From the NCBI GenBank assembly GCA_040381235.1, contig JBEIHS010000214.1, positions 1 to 9,901 on the forward strand: DNA of 9,901 nucleotides, written 5' to 3'. Of this stretch, positions 1 through 6,514 are shown one piece after another. Position numbers and translations under genes: made by a program. The notes under the pieces were generated by a model. The model made no database searches. It was given only the letters and a program-made list of their open reading frames with translations, and was not told where the DNA came from. How positions within the stretch are numbered: position 1 is the first letter of the stretch; each line of letters opens with the position of its first letter. This DNA is from CAIXSC01 sp040381235 (GTDB lineage Bacteria; Planctomycetota; Planctomycetia; Pirellulales; Pirellulaceae).

Positions 1-866
1 CCAGCCATCGGAATCCCGGAAAGCGGCACGCCCGCGACAGGCACGCCCGCGACAGGCACGCCCGCGACAGGCACGCCCGCGACAGGCACGCCAGTCCGTT
101 GGAACGCCGCCAAGGCTGCGCCAGGGATGGCCATCGGCATGGTGGGAGGCGATGCGGACGGCGTAAATTGCGGGGGCAGAACCGGAATTCCAGCAGGCAA
201 TGCGGTTGGCGGCAGAACCGCCGGAGACGTTGCTTTGGGCGGCAATTCCACCGGGGCAACTGCCGGCGTCCCAGTTTGAGGCGTCCCAGTTTTGGACTGC
301 GCTGCTTTAGGCTTGGCGGCTTTTTGTGGCAGCGCGGCGGGCGGGAGCAAATCGGACGAATCGGAAGTCCCGCGGGCATCGGCCGCCTCGGTGTCGACGG
401 ATTCCGCGGCCAGCTGGTCTTCGGCAAAGTCGGCGGGCGCGACCGCGGCCTTGGCTTGTCCGATCGCTGAACGGCTGGCGAGGTTCTTTCCGGAAGCGTT
501 GGCTAGCGCTGGCTTCGCCTTGCCGATACTGGACGCACCGCCTGGAGCGGGCGGAGCAAGCCACGCGTTCGCGTCTTCGCTGGCGATTTCGATGCGAAAC
601 GTGACGGTGCCGACATTCAGTTGCTGTCCATCCGAGACTACGCACTCGGTGATTTTCTGGCCATCGACCAGCGTGCCGTTGAGCGATCCGAGGTCGCGGA
701 TCCGCAGCTTGCCATCGGCTTCGAACACCTCACAATGTTGCCGGCTGACGAGCGCGTGAGGCAGCTGGACGGAGCATGATCGCCCCCGTCCAAGGATCGC
801 GGGCAAACGCAGTTTGAATTCCTGGGCCCGGGTGGTGCCCGCGACAACGACAAGTTTCACTTTCAT
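1..866 (-). CDS. FHA-domain protein with Pro-rich tail (3' end beyond window)
   Basis: Partial gene of 288 visible codons, open to the left edge. Residues 1-95 form a forkhead-associated (FHA) domain, the phosphothreonine-peptide reader of Ser/Thr-kinase signalling. The visible signatures are Gly26-Arg27 (LGRGRS), Ser41-Arg42-Gln-His44 (SRQH) and Asn63-Gly64 (SLNGTLVDG), the usual phosphate-binding positions, so it should be binding-competent. The ATG at 866 is chosen because the first beta strand (KVKLVVVAG) follows directly. The upstream ribosome site is poor (GGGG only 2 nt away). After residue 95 the chain turns into an Ala/Pro/Lys-rich linker with no membrane segment in the visible part, ending in GTPQT-like and GVPVA pentapeptide repeats. 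The complete protein may carry another domain past the edge. It is transcribed divergently from the hydrolase. FHA assignment is firm; the partner and role are unknown. Confidence 0.9.
   Translation of the reverse strand, partial: MKVKLVVVAGTTRAQEFKLRLPAILGRGRSCSVQLPHALVSRQHCEVFEADGKLRIRDLGSLNGTLVDGQKITECVVSDGQQLNVGTVTFRIEIASEDANAWLAPPAPGGASSIGKAKPALANASGKNLASRSAIGQAKAAVAPADFAEDQLAAESVDTEAADARGTSDSSDLLPPAALPQKAAKPKAAQSKTGTPQTGTPAVAPVELPPKATSPAVLPPTALPAGIPVLPPQFTPSASPPTMPMAIPGAALAAFQRTGVPVAGVPVAGVPVAGVPVAGVPLSGIPMA
31..90 (-). repeat. 15-bp tandem repeat, 4 perfect copies (GVPVA)
   Basis: Four base-perfect copies of cccgcgacaggcacg lie head to tail, at 31-45, 46-60, 61-75 and 76-90. In the FHA gene they encode consecutive GVPVA pentapeptides (residues 259-278). 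Identity extends to the wobble positions, which points to recent slippage expansion rather than selection on the protein alone. Confidence 0.95.
261..290 (-). repeat. 15-bp duplication, 2 diverged copies (GTPQT/GTPAV)
   Basis: Two adjacent 15-bp units, tgccggcgtcccagt and ttgaggcgtcccagt, share their last 11 bases. They encode the Gly-Thr-Pro-rich stretch around residues 193-202 of the FHA protein. This is a small, older-looking example of the same five-codon period as the array at 31-90. Confidence 0.6.
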
Positions 867-926
867 AGCCCCATGATAAAACCAAGTCCTGGATGAAGCA
901 ACGATTCCCAGCGAAGGGGCAAGTGC
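867..926. promoter_or_regulatory. Divergent intergenic region between FHA and hydrolase genes
   Basis: Only 60 bp separate the two divergent start codons, so any promoters for both genes must overlap here or lie inside the neighbouring genes. A GAAGGGG stretch at 913-919 is a plausible ribosome site for the hydrolase (7-nt spacing). No convincing -35/-10 pair was recognised on either strand. Confidence 0.4.
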
Positions 927-1733
927 ATGCAACGCGTCGATGTGGGCGAGGTGCGGTTGGCGATCGCGGACCGTGGCAGCGGTCCGCCGTTGCTTTTTCT
1001 CCACGGCTTTCCGCTGGACGGCTCAATGTGGAACGCTCAGTTGGAGGCGTTCTCCGACCGCTTTCGGGTGATTGTTCCGGATTTGCGGGGCTTTGGGGCG
1101 AGCGACGCGACCGACGGCGTGACGACGATGGAACAGCTGGCGGACGACGTCGCGGGGCTCCTCAGGGCCCTGTCGATATCCACCCCCGTGGTGCTTGCCG
1201 GACTTTCCATGGGCGGCTATGTCGCCTGGCAGTTCTGGCGGCGGCATCCGGCCCTTCTCCGCGGGTTGCTTTTGTGCAACACCCGGGCTCTGGCCGACGC
1301 GCCGGAGATCGCCCGCGGCCGGTTGCAAACGGCCGAAACTGTTTTGTCGCAAGGACCGCAGGTGATGGCCGAGCCGATGTTGCGGCGTTTATTCGCGCCC
1401 GAAACATGGCGGAAGTCGCCTGAACGCGTGGAAGAGATGCGGCGCGTCATTCATCAGGCCGCGCCTCGCGGTGTAGCCGCCGCGTTGCGCGGCATGGCGG
1501 AGCGCCCCGATGTGACCGATTGGCTGCCGCGGATCAAGGTCCCGGCACTGCTGGTCGGCGGCGAGCATGACGGCATCTCGCCGCCGGATGAAATGCGGGC
1601 GATCGCGGCGCGGATGCCGAACGCCCAGTACCGCGAAGTGCCGGGGGCCGGCCATATGGCCCCGTACGAACGTCCCGCCGAGTTCAATTCGCTGGTCGCC
1701 GACTGGCTGGCGATACATGGGCATGGGCCTTAG
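927..1733 (+). CDS. Alpha/beta-fold hydrolase
   Basis: A complete 268-residue protein of normal length for the alpha/beta-hydrolase (abhydrolase 1) superfamily, probably cytoplasmic because no signal peptide is seen. The oxyanion-hole motif HGFPLDG is at residues 26-32, the nucleophile elbow GLSMGG puts the catalytic Ser at 94, the acid is Asp215 in GGEHDGISPP, and the His is 243 in GAGHMAPYERP. All three triad residues are therefore present and well spaced. The cap region (about 120-195) is helical and Arg-rich. The sequence resembles the group that includes 3-oxoadipate enol-lactonase and BioH-like esterases, but the substrate cannot be assigned. The ATG at 927 is preferred because GAAGGGG lies 7 nt upstream; the ATG at 893 is in another frame. 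It stands alone, divergent from the FHA gene and convergent with the transglutaminase-like gene. Confidence 0.95.
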   Translation: MQRVDVGEVRLAIADRGSGPPLLFLHGFPLDGSMWNAQLEAFSDRFRVIVPDLRGFGASDATDGVTTMEQLADDVAGLLRALSISTPVVLAGLSMGGYVAWQFWRRHPALLRGLLLCNTRALADAPEIARGRLQTAETVLSQGPQVMAEPMLRRLFAPETWRKSPERVEEMRRVIHQAAPRGVAAALRGMAERPDVTDWLPRIKVPALLVGGEHDGISPPDEMRAIAARMPNAQYREVPGAGHMAPYERPAEFNSLVADWLAIHGHGP

Positions 1734-1752
1734 CGTGGCGGCGATCGCCACG
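1734..1752. terminator. GC hairpin between convergent genes (possible bidirectional terminator)
   Basis: The 23-bp gap between two convergent stop codons contains a perfect 7-bp stem, cgtggcg / cgccacg, with loop gcgat. The core also contains the 10-bp palindrome ggcgatcgcc. There is no T-tract on either side, so it is not a classical intrinsic terminator. Position and symmetry suggest it may serve both genes. Confidence 0.45.
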
Positions 1753-1756
1753 GCGG

Positions 1757-4216
1757 TCATGGCGCCGGATCGTAGCGAACCGCGAAGTGGCTCCCCGTGA
1801 CCGACCGGCCTGACCGGTTGATGGGCGCGACGATCAAGCGATTGAGACCGGGCCGCAACTTCCATGCGAACTCGGAGTCCATCGTCCGGGGCGGATCGTC
1901 GTTTTCGCGGATTTGCAGGTGGCCGCCGCCGGGAACCACCGCTTCGACTGCCACGCGCAGTTCCCCTGGGGTGTCAGTCGCTTGCAGTCGCGCTGCGGCG
2001 GCATTGGCGGTCCACTCCCAACTGGCTGGCTGCCCGATCCGTTGCCCGTACAGTCGCGAAGCTGGATAGGCATCATCGGTCCAAACATGGTGGCCGGACC
2101 AGAACCAGCCGCGCATGCCCTGATTCAACGGCAGCGGAGCGGATCGCGCGAGCCAATCGCTGCGCGGGACCAGCCGCAGCTCGGCGAACGCGGGCCAGCC
2201 ATCGAGCCCCGTCCAAGTCCACTTGGTCTCCGCGACCCGCACCAATCGCGGCGCCGCGACGGACTTGCCGTCCCGCGCCGCCAACTGGCGTTCCCGCAAC
2301 TCGAGCAACGACAGCGGCACGTCACGCTCGTTGACGAAATACCAGGCCGCTTGGCCATCGATGTAAACCCATTTGCCGAATTCGTTCGACCAAATCTCGA
2401 CCACCTCATGGCCGCTGCGAATCCGCAGCCCATGATCGCCCGCGCCGATCGAGACCGCTCGGCCCAAGAGTCCGAAACTCTCGCAGGCCTGCAAAAACAC
2501 GACATTGAATTGCTGGCAAAAGCCGCCTACCGGCTTGCCATCCGCGTGTGGCTTGAGGATTTCCAACGCGTTCCACGGCGGGTAAACCTGCCCCAGATGT
2601 CCCTCCGACCAGCGCAGCGCGGACCAAGCCGCCAGCCGCGTGATCAGCGCCCATTCCGGTTGGGTTGTGGCGCTGGCTGTCGCCGCCAAGGCGGGGCCGC
2701 CAGCACGAATCCGTTCGTCCAGCCTTTCGACACGCCGCAGTTCGGCCAGCGCCGCCGAATCGGGCGGTTCATAGACGAACGGAATGGCTGACCGGCGAAT
2801 CTCGGGCGCCGTACGCTCTTCGATCCGCAACCGACTCGACCAACGCGGCAACGCGAGCCGCTTCGCAAGCGACGCGCTGGACGTCGAAATCGCAAGCGGC
2901 GGGACGTTCGACGGGAACGTGTGTGGCGCCGCTGCGCCGGGCTCCGCTGGGCCGGGTGCCGCTGGGCCGGGCGGAGAAGACGGACGCGTTGTCGGAGTTC
3001 CCGGGATCGCTGTGCTGTTCGTGGCGACGGCATCGAGTTGCCATTCAAGGCCGGAGATGCGGGGCGAGTGGCGTGGATCGGATGTGGTCCATTCGATTCG
3101 CGCTTGGGCGAAGCGACCGCGGGAGGCCGTTGTCTGGACCGTATCGCTGTCCGCCGCCGCAATCTGCCAGTCGCTCCAACCTTCCCACACGTCGTCGGGG
3201 TGGCTCGCGGCGGCGGAGCGGGCGGCGGTCAGCGAGCAGGGCAAGCGGGGGCCGGTCCGGACCGCGACGCGCACCGCGCCGTGCTGCGTGTTTCCAACGA
3301 TGGCCCGCACGCGAAACGAGAGTCGATGGTCACCGGCAGGGCTGAGGATGGCCTGGTGGAGATTGGCGAGGTCGACGACTGGCGACCACCAGACACCGGC
3401 CGGCCGATACTGGTCCAGGAACAACCGCACGTAGTACTCGCCGTCCAAGTCTCCTTTCGGGCCCAGGCCGCGATCGGTCCAGGTCTTGCCGCCATCAACG
3501 CTTTTGCGGCTGCGGTTGGGATGAGCGCGGCGGGTTTCCGAACCGGCCGCGTAGTCTTGGTCGAGCGCGATCCAGAGTTTGCCGGCGCCGCGCAATTCGA
3601 AACGGTTCGGTCCGGACACCAGCTTGTCGAGCGGCACGGCGTATTGGCGCCAATAATTGCCCGCCTTGCCCCGCGGTTCGAGCGGCACAGCGGCGCCGTT
3701 GACGGTGAAGTTGAAATCAGCCATCGACCCGACCAGCAACGTCGCGCCGTCGGCCCGCGGGTCGGCGACCCGCAGTTGCTTCTCGACGACCACGTCTCCG
3801 CCGACGATTTCTTCGTTGGGTAGGTACGAATAGCCGGCGGCGGGACCGTCGTCCTCCACGAGCACGCCGCGATCCAGTTCCAAGAACTGGCCGGAAGGCG
3901 CCAAGCGCGCGTCTCGCGTCACTCCGCGATCGAACAGTTCGCGGGCATTCCACGCCAGCGCCGTGGCGGTCGCGGCCGCGGATGGCGGCGCCGGCGCCGG
4001 CGCCGGCGAAGCAGGAAACACTGGCGGCGCGGCTGTCGGCGGCGCGGCTGTCGGCGGCGCGGCGTTGACCAGCGCGATATCCGCCAGCAGGCCACAGCCG
4101 ACGACCAGCGAGCAGAGTGCGGGGAGCGCGGTGGCCGCACCGGTGACGATGGCCGTAGCGGCAGCCGCTACGGGAGCGTTGGCCATGGCGGTGATGAACC
4201 TGCGAGCGAGCGACAT
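1757..4216 (-). CDS. Exported transglutaminase-like protein with N-terminal beta domains
   Basis: An 819-residue protein. Residues 1-53 look like an export signal: basic MSLARR, a long hydrophobic stretch, and either cleavage near NAA52 or a lipobox-like VVGC with Cys41. An Ala/Pro linker (53-85) follows. Residues about 90-225 look like a galactose-binding-type beta sandwich, with one Asp-box SVDGGKTW at 239-246 just after. Residues 275-395 form a second beta module (WWSP, WSDW, SPRISGLEW). A Pro-rich hinge spans about 405-440. The transglutaminase-like core is near 520-630: Cys567 in GGFCQQF, His603 in GHEVVEIWS and Asp620 in WVYIDG match the family Cys-His-Asp triad. Residues 690-819 look beta-rich and may be another sandwich. 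The ATG at 4216 is chosen because GGAGAA (4224-4229) lies 7 nt upstream and the signal follows. The open frame extends to 4618, but there it overlaps the upstream gene. It is probably co-transcribed with that gene (26-bp gap). Such domains can be proteases, amidases or cross-linkers; the reaction is unknown. Confidence 0.85.
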   Translation of the reverse strand: MSLARRFITAMANAPVAAAATAIVTGAATALPALCSLVVGCGLLADIALVNAAPPTAAPPTAAPPVFPASPAPAPAPPSAAATATALAWNARELFDRGVTRDARLAPSGQFLELDRGVLVEDDGPAAGYSYLPNEEIVGGDVVVEKQLRVADPRADGATLLVGSMADFNFTVNGAAVPLEPRGKAGNYWRQYAVPLDKLVSGPNRFELRGAGKLWIALDQDYAAGSETRRAHPNRSRKSVDGGKTWTDRGLGPKGDLDGEYYVRLFLDQYRPAGVWWSPVVDLANLHQAILSPAGDHRLSFRVRAIVGNTQHGAVRVAVRTGPRLPCSLTAARSAAASHPDDVWEGWSDWQIAAADSDTVQTTASRGRFAQARIEWTTSDPRHSPRISGLEWQLDAVATNSTAIPGTPTTRPSSPPGPAAPGPAEPGAAAPHTFPSNVPPLAISTSSASLAKRLALPRWSSRLRIEERTAPEIRRSAIPFVYEPPDSAALAELRRVERLDERIRAGGPALAATASATTQPEWALITRLAAWSALRWSEGHLGQVYPPWNALEILKPHADGKPVGGFCQQFNVVFLQACESFGLLGRAVSIGAGDHGLRIRSGHEVVEIWSNEFGKWVYIDGQAAWYFVNERDVPLSLLELRERQLAARDGKSVAAPRLVRVAETKWTWTGLDGWPAFAELRLVPRSDWLARSAPLPLNQGMRGWFWSGHHVWTDDAYPASRLYGQRIGQPASWEWTANAAAARLQATDTPGELRVAVEAVVPGGGHLQIRENDDPPRTMDSEFAWKLRPGLNRLIVAPINRSGRSVTGSHFAVRYDPAP
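2929..2973 (-). repeat. 15-bp tandem repeat, 3 copies (PGPAA-like)
   Basis: Three adjacent 15-bp units: ccgctgcgccgggct, ccgctgggccgggtg and ccgctgggccgggcg. The last two differ at one base. They encode PGPAA, PGPAE and PGAAA in the hinge before the transglutaminase-like domain, so they lengthen a linker between folded domains without changing frame. Confidence 0.75.
4023..4063 (-). repeat. 15-bp tandem repeat, 2.7 copies (APPTA)
   Basis: Two perfect 15-bp copies of ggcggcgcggctgtc (4023-4037 and 4038-4052) are followed by an 11-bp partial copy. They encode the APPTA-type linker at residues 52-65, just after the signal sequence of the transglutaminase-like protein. Length variation here would move the first folded domain away from the membrane or lipid anchor. 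Confidence 0.85.
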
Positions 4217-4242
4217 GGGCGGCTTCTCCGGGAAGAGCGGCC

Positions 4243-6330
4243 TTACGGTTGGACGACCAGACGCTGATTGACGCGGACGTCGCGCAGGTCGCGAGCCGAT
4301 CCGCCATGAGGCGCGACCAATCGCACATCGACGGTAGTGTGCGGCCCAAGACCGAAATGGGCGATCGCCGGCTGCGCCGAAGCGTAACCGAAACCGACGC
4401 ACAGTTCGCGGCACCCGAGCAACGCGGCGGGCTCTCCGATCCGACCGGGGAGATAGATTTCGATCCGCGTGCCCAGTTGCTGGCGATTGACGCGGCGTGT
4501 CCCCGGCGGCGACGCTGTCGCGGCGGGCTTTTCGGCGGGCGCAAGGTTGAGAGGTGGGTTGGCGGCCGGGGCGGTGGCGGCAGGGAGGCTGGCGGCGGAG
4601 CCGGCCACTTGAAGCCAATGGCCGGCGGCCGTTTCATTCCGCAGCAGCAACGAGCGGCGTTCCGGCCACCAGCTGGGCAGGAACATGTCGAGCCGTCCGT
4701 CTTGGTCGAAGTCGGCGGTCGGGCCGGGGGCCGTGTAGATGACTTTGCCGTCGGCGATCATCTTTTTGAAGAAGGCCCCGGACTGTTTGATTTGCCGATC
4801 TTCGGCGGTGGGGAAGTCATTCGCCTCGGGACCGACGAGCGTGAACCGCGGCACGGCGCCGGCCGAGCCCGCCGCCACTCCCGAATTGCGAAAGATGTAC
4901 GGGTGCGCGGCGCCGCCTGCGAACTTCACAATGCTGACCGACAGATCGGGCCAGCCGTCGTTATCGAAATCTTGAATTTCAACGTGCGGACCTTTGAGCG
5001 GCAGGGCGTCGAGTCCCGCTGCCGTCGTGACATCTTCGAATCGAGGCGGTCCGCCGCGGGGACCGCGATTCAAATAGAGTCGATTGGCGACCGGCTTTAG
5101 CCACGGGGTCTTGAAGTGCTGCCCCAGGACGATATCCGGGAGCCCGTCGCGATTGACATCGCCCACGGCGACGCCGCAGACCATGTTGTCGCCGCCCGCG
5201 TCCGCCCAATGGAATGTTTCCCGCGATCCGGGAGGTTCGGCGAACCGCCCGCGGCCATCGTTGATCAACAGCCGATTGCCGCCGAGATGCGCGGCCAGAA
5301 ACAGATCGGGCCAGCCGTCGCCATTCAAATCGCTGGCGGCGACGCCCAGTCCGGGCGTCTGATCCGGGATGCCGATCTCCCGCGAGACATCCGCGAACTT
5401 CAGGCCGCCTAAATTGCGAAACACTCGGGAGCTCTTCGTGGGCGAACCGTTGTATCCAGGCAACGGGTCCTCGCCGACGACCAAGTCCAGCCAGCCATCG
5501 CCATCGAAGTCCGCGGTCGCGGCGCTGCGCCCGCCGAATTCGGCCGGGCAGGCCCCGCTTGCCTCGGAGATGTTGCGAAACTGGCCGCCGCCGGTGTTCT
5601 CGAGCAACTGGCAGCCCGCCAATCCAGACTTCGGCCGCGGCATGCTCGACACATACAGATCCAAGTCGCCATCGTTGTCCCAATCGGCCAGTAGCGCGCC
5701 GCTCGAGCGGGTCGGCAGCGCGACGGCCGGTTGCGGGTCGAGTTGAAAGCGTTCGCGGCCGCCCCGCAGCAACAGATTGCGTTTCCCATTCGGTTCGAAA
5801 AACGTGCCCACGTAGAGGTCGAGCATGCCGTCGCCGTCCACGTCACCCCAACCGGCGGCATGCCCCTGGATGCCGTCGAGGGCGGGAAACAGGCCGCGTT
5901 CCTCACCGACATCGCGGAAACGAAATCCGGGTGGCGGCGGCAGAGGGCGTTCCGGCGGCGACTCGGCGACCGACTGCCGAGCGGCCACGAGCGGCAGGGC
6001 CACGACAACGGTGAGGACCAAGACGAGCGTGAGGACCATGGACAGCGGCCTGGCAAGGCAGGCTTGCGCGGGGACGGACCGCGCTTGTTGTGCCGCCGCA
6101 TGAAGGGCCGCGTCAGGGGCCTTGCTGCGAGCAACGTCGCCGCGAAGCAACAGACGCGGCGACGAGCCGAGCGGCTGAAGACTGAGCGGCTGGGGACTGA
6201 GCGGATCGGGAATGAGCGGTGATTGCGCGAGCGATGTTGGGCCGAACCGCAGTGGCTCGAGCGATGTTGGCTCGAGCGGTGTTGGGCTGAGCGATGTGCT
6301 GAGCGATGTGCTTGGCGGTGAGATTGTCAT
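4243..6330 (-). CDS. CRTAC1-like FG-GAP/ASPIC-UnbV protein, membrane-anchored or exported
   Basis: A 695-residue protein. After a 96-residue low-complexity N-terminus comes one strong hydrophobic segment (98-117, MVLTLVLVLTVVVALPLVAA), acting as signal or anchor. Seven FG-GAP/VCBS-type calcium loops follow, starting at Asp163, 216, 274, 334, 391, 454 and 540 (DVDGDGMLD, DWDNDGDLD, DFDGDGWLD, DLNGDGWPD, DVNRDGLPD, DFDNDGWPD, DFDQDGRLD). Seven blades fit an integrin-alpha-like beta-propeller. An Ala/Pro-rich linker (574-610) leads to a C-terminal ASPIC/UnbV domain (about 619-693: GTRIEIYLPG, GYASAQPAIAHFGLG). The family is known from CRTAC1-like proteins, whose biochemical role is mostly unsettled; extracellular binding or adhesion is an inference. 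The ATG at 6330 has AGGGAG (6339-6344) 8 nt upstream, a good ribosome site. An alternative ATG at 6039 would begin at Met98, directly on the hydrophobic segment, but has a weaker site. It is first gene of a probable operon with the transglutaminase-like gene. Confidence 0.9.
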   Translation of the reverse strand: MTISPPSTSLSTSLSPTPLEPTSLEPLRFGPTSLAQSPLIPDPLSPQPLSLQPLGSSPRLLLRGDVARSKAPDAALHAAAQQARSVPAQACLARPLSMVLTLVLVLTVVVALPLVAARQSVAESPPERPLPPPPGFRFRDVGEERGLFPALDGIQGHAAGWGDVDGDGMLDLYVGTFFEPNGKRNLLLRGGRERFQLDPQPAVALPTRSSGALLADWDNDGDLDLYVSSMPRPKSGLAGCQLLENTGGGQFRNISEASGACPAEFGGRSAATADFDGDGWLDLVVGEDPLPGYNGSPTKSSRVFRNLGGLKFADVSREIGIPDQTPGLGVAASDLNGDGWPDLFLAAHLGGNRLLINDGRGRFAEPPGSRETFHWADAGGDNMVCGVAVGDVNRDGLPDIVLGQHFKTPWLKPVANRLYLNRGPRGGPPRFEDVTTAAGLDALPLKGPHVEIQDFDNDGWPDLSVSIVKFAGGAAHPYIFRNSGVAAGSAGAVPRFTLVGPEANDFPTAEDRQIKQSGAFFKKMIADGKVIYTAPGPTADFDQDGRLDMFLPSWWPERRSLLLRNETAAGHWLQVAGSAASLPAATAPAANPPLNLAPAEKPAATASPPGTRRVNRQQLGTRIEIYLPGRIGEPAALLGCRELCVGFGYASAQPAIAHFGLGPHTTVDVRLVAPHGGSARDLRDVRVNQRLVVQP
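6166..6315 (-). repeat. Degenerate 15-bp tandem array (PTSLE-like pentapeptides)
   Basis: About nine 15-bp units from 6166 to 6300, plus a final copy shifted by 3 bp (6301-6315), follow a pattern like ctcgagcgatgttgg. The units at 6256-6270 and 6271-6285 differ at one base, while others keep mainly the GAGCG core. On the coding strand they give pentapeptides such as PTSLE, PTPLE, PTSLA and PDPLS in the first 55 residues of the UnbV protein. The array is older and more diverged than those at 31 and 7127. It lies wholly upstream of the membrane segment. Confidence 0.8.
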
Positions 6331-6381
6331 GCGAGCGTCTCCCTGGATGGTTCGCTTGTTGTAACGAAAGCGCCGGCCGTG

Positions 6382-6415
6382 TTCGACTGCCGGATTGGGC
6401 CAGGGAACAGTCGAA
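6382..6415. promoter_or_regulatory. 8-bp inverted repeat in divergent region (candidate operator)
   Basis: The arms ttcgactg (6382-6389) and cagtcgaa (6408-6415) are perfectly complementary, separated by 18 bp. The centre-to-centre distance is 26 bp, about two and a half helical turns. It lies 52 bp upstream of the UnbV start codon and about 100 bp before the TMTC-like start. It could be an operator for a dimeric regulator or a hairpin in the leader RNA. This is a positional inference only. Confidence 0.35.
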
Positions 6416-6489
6416 AACCGGCCTGGACTCGGTCGGCGTGTTCTTGCTAGGGACAGCTTGACGAATCGCGCTCAAAGGGAATTAGGGAG

Positions 6490-6506
6490 CGGCCGCTGAG
6501 CGGCCG
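6490..6506 (+). promoter_or_regulatory. Tight dyad over the ribosome-binding zone of the first TMTC-like gene
   Basis: The sequence cggccgct-g-agcggccg is a perfect 8-bp inverted repeat, able to fold as a 7-bp stem with a tga loop. It ends 8 nt before the ATG at 6515 and its 3' arm touches the weak GGA (6506-6508) that would serve as ribosome site. In mRNA this hairpin could lower translation; in DNA it could be an operator. Confidence 0.5.
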
Positions 6507-6514
6507 GAACGAAG

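Larger units (their letters stand above)
6331..6514. promoter_or_regulatory. Divergent control region between UnbV operon and TMTC-like genes
   Basis: This 184-bp non-coding region lies between divergent start codons at 6330 and 6515, so it should hold the promoters of both transcription units. The ribosome site of the UnbV gene (AGGGAG, 6339-6344) is clear. Two dyads (6382-6415 and 6490-6506) are listed separately. No confident -35/-10 boxes were recognised; planctomycete promoters are often hard to see by eye. Confidence 0.6.

Noticed and set aside
31..90. CRISPR-like array
   Set aside because: Units are directly adjacent with no spacers, only 15 bp, and stay in the coding frame.
1913..3823. 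Long plus-strand open frames (1913-2791, 2921-3823) opposite the transglutaminase-like gene
   Set aside because: Their translations are Arg-rich and low-complexity with no domain motif, typical shadows of a GC-rich gene on the other strand.
4186..4216. Twin-arginine (Tat) signal in MSLARRFITA
   Set aside because: The arginine pair is present, but the surrounding residues do not match the S/T-R-R-x-F-L-K consensus; an ordinary signal or lipoprotein signal fits better.
4217..4618. Upstream extension of the transglutaminase-like frame to an ATG at 4618
   Set aside because: It would overlap the end of the UnbV gene by about 375 bp, its translation is Arg/Pro-rich without a signal, and a good ribosome site plus an export signal occur at the ATG at 4216.
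3717..5100. Open frames at 3717-4637 (minus) and 4249-5100 (plus)
   Set aside because: Both overlap well-supported genes in other frames; the translations lack motifs while the frames containing FG-GAP and signal sequences explain the DNA.
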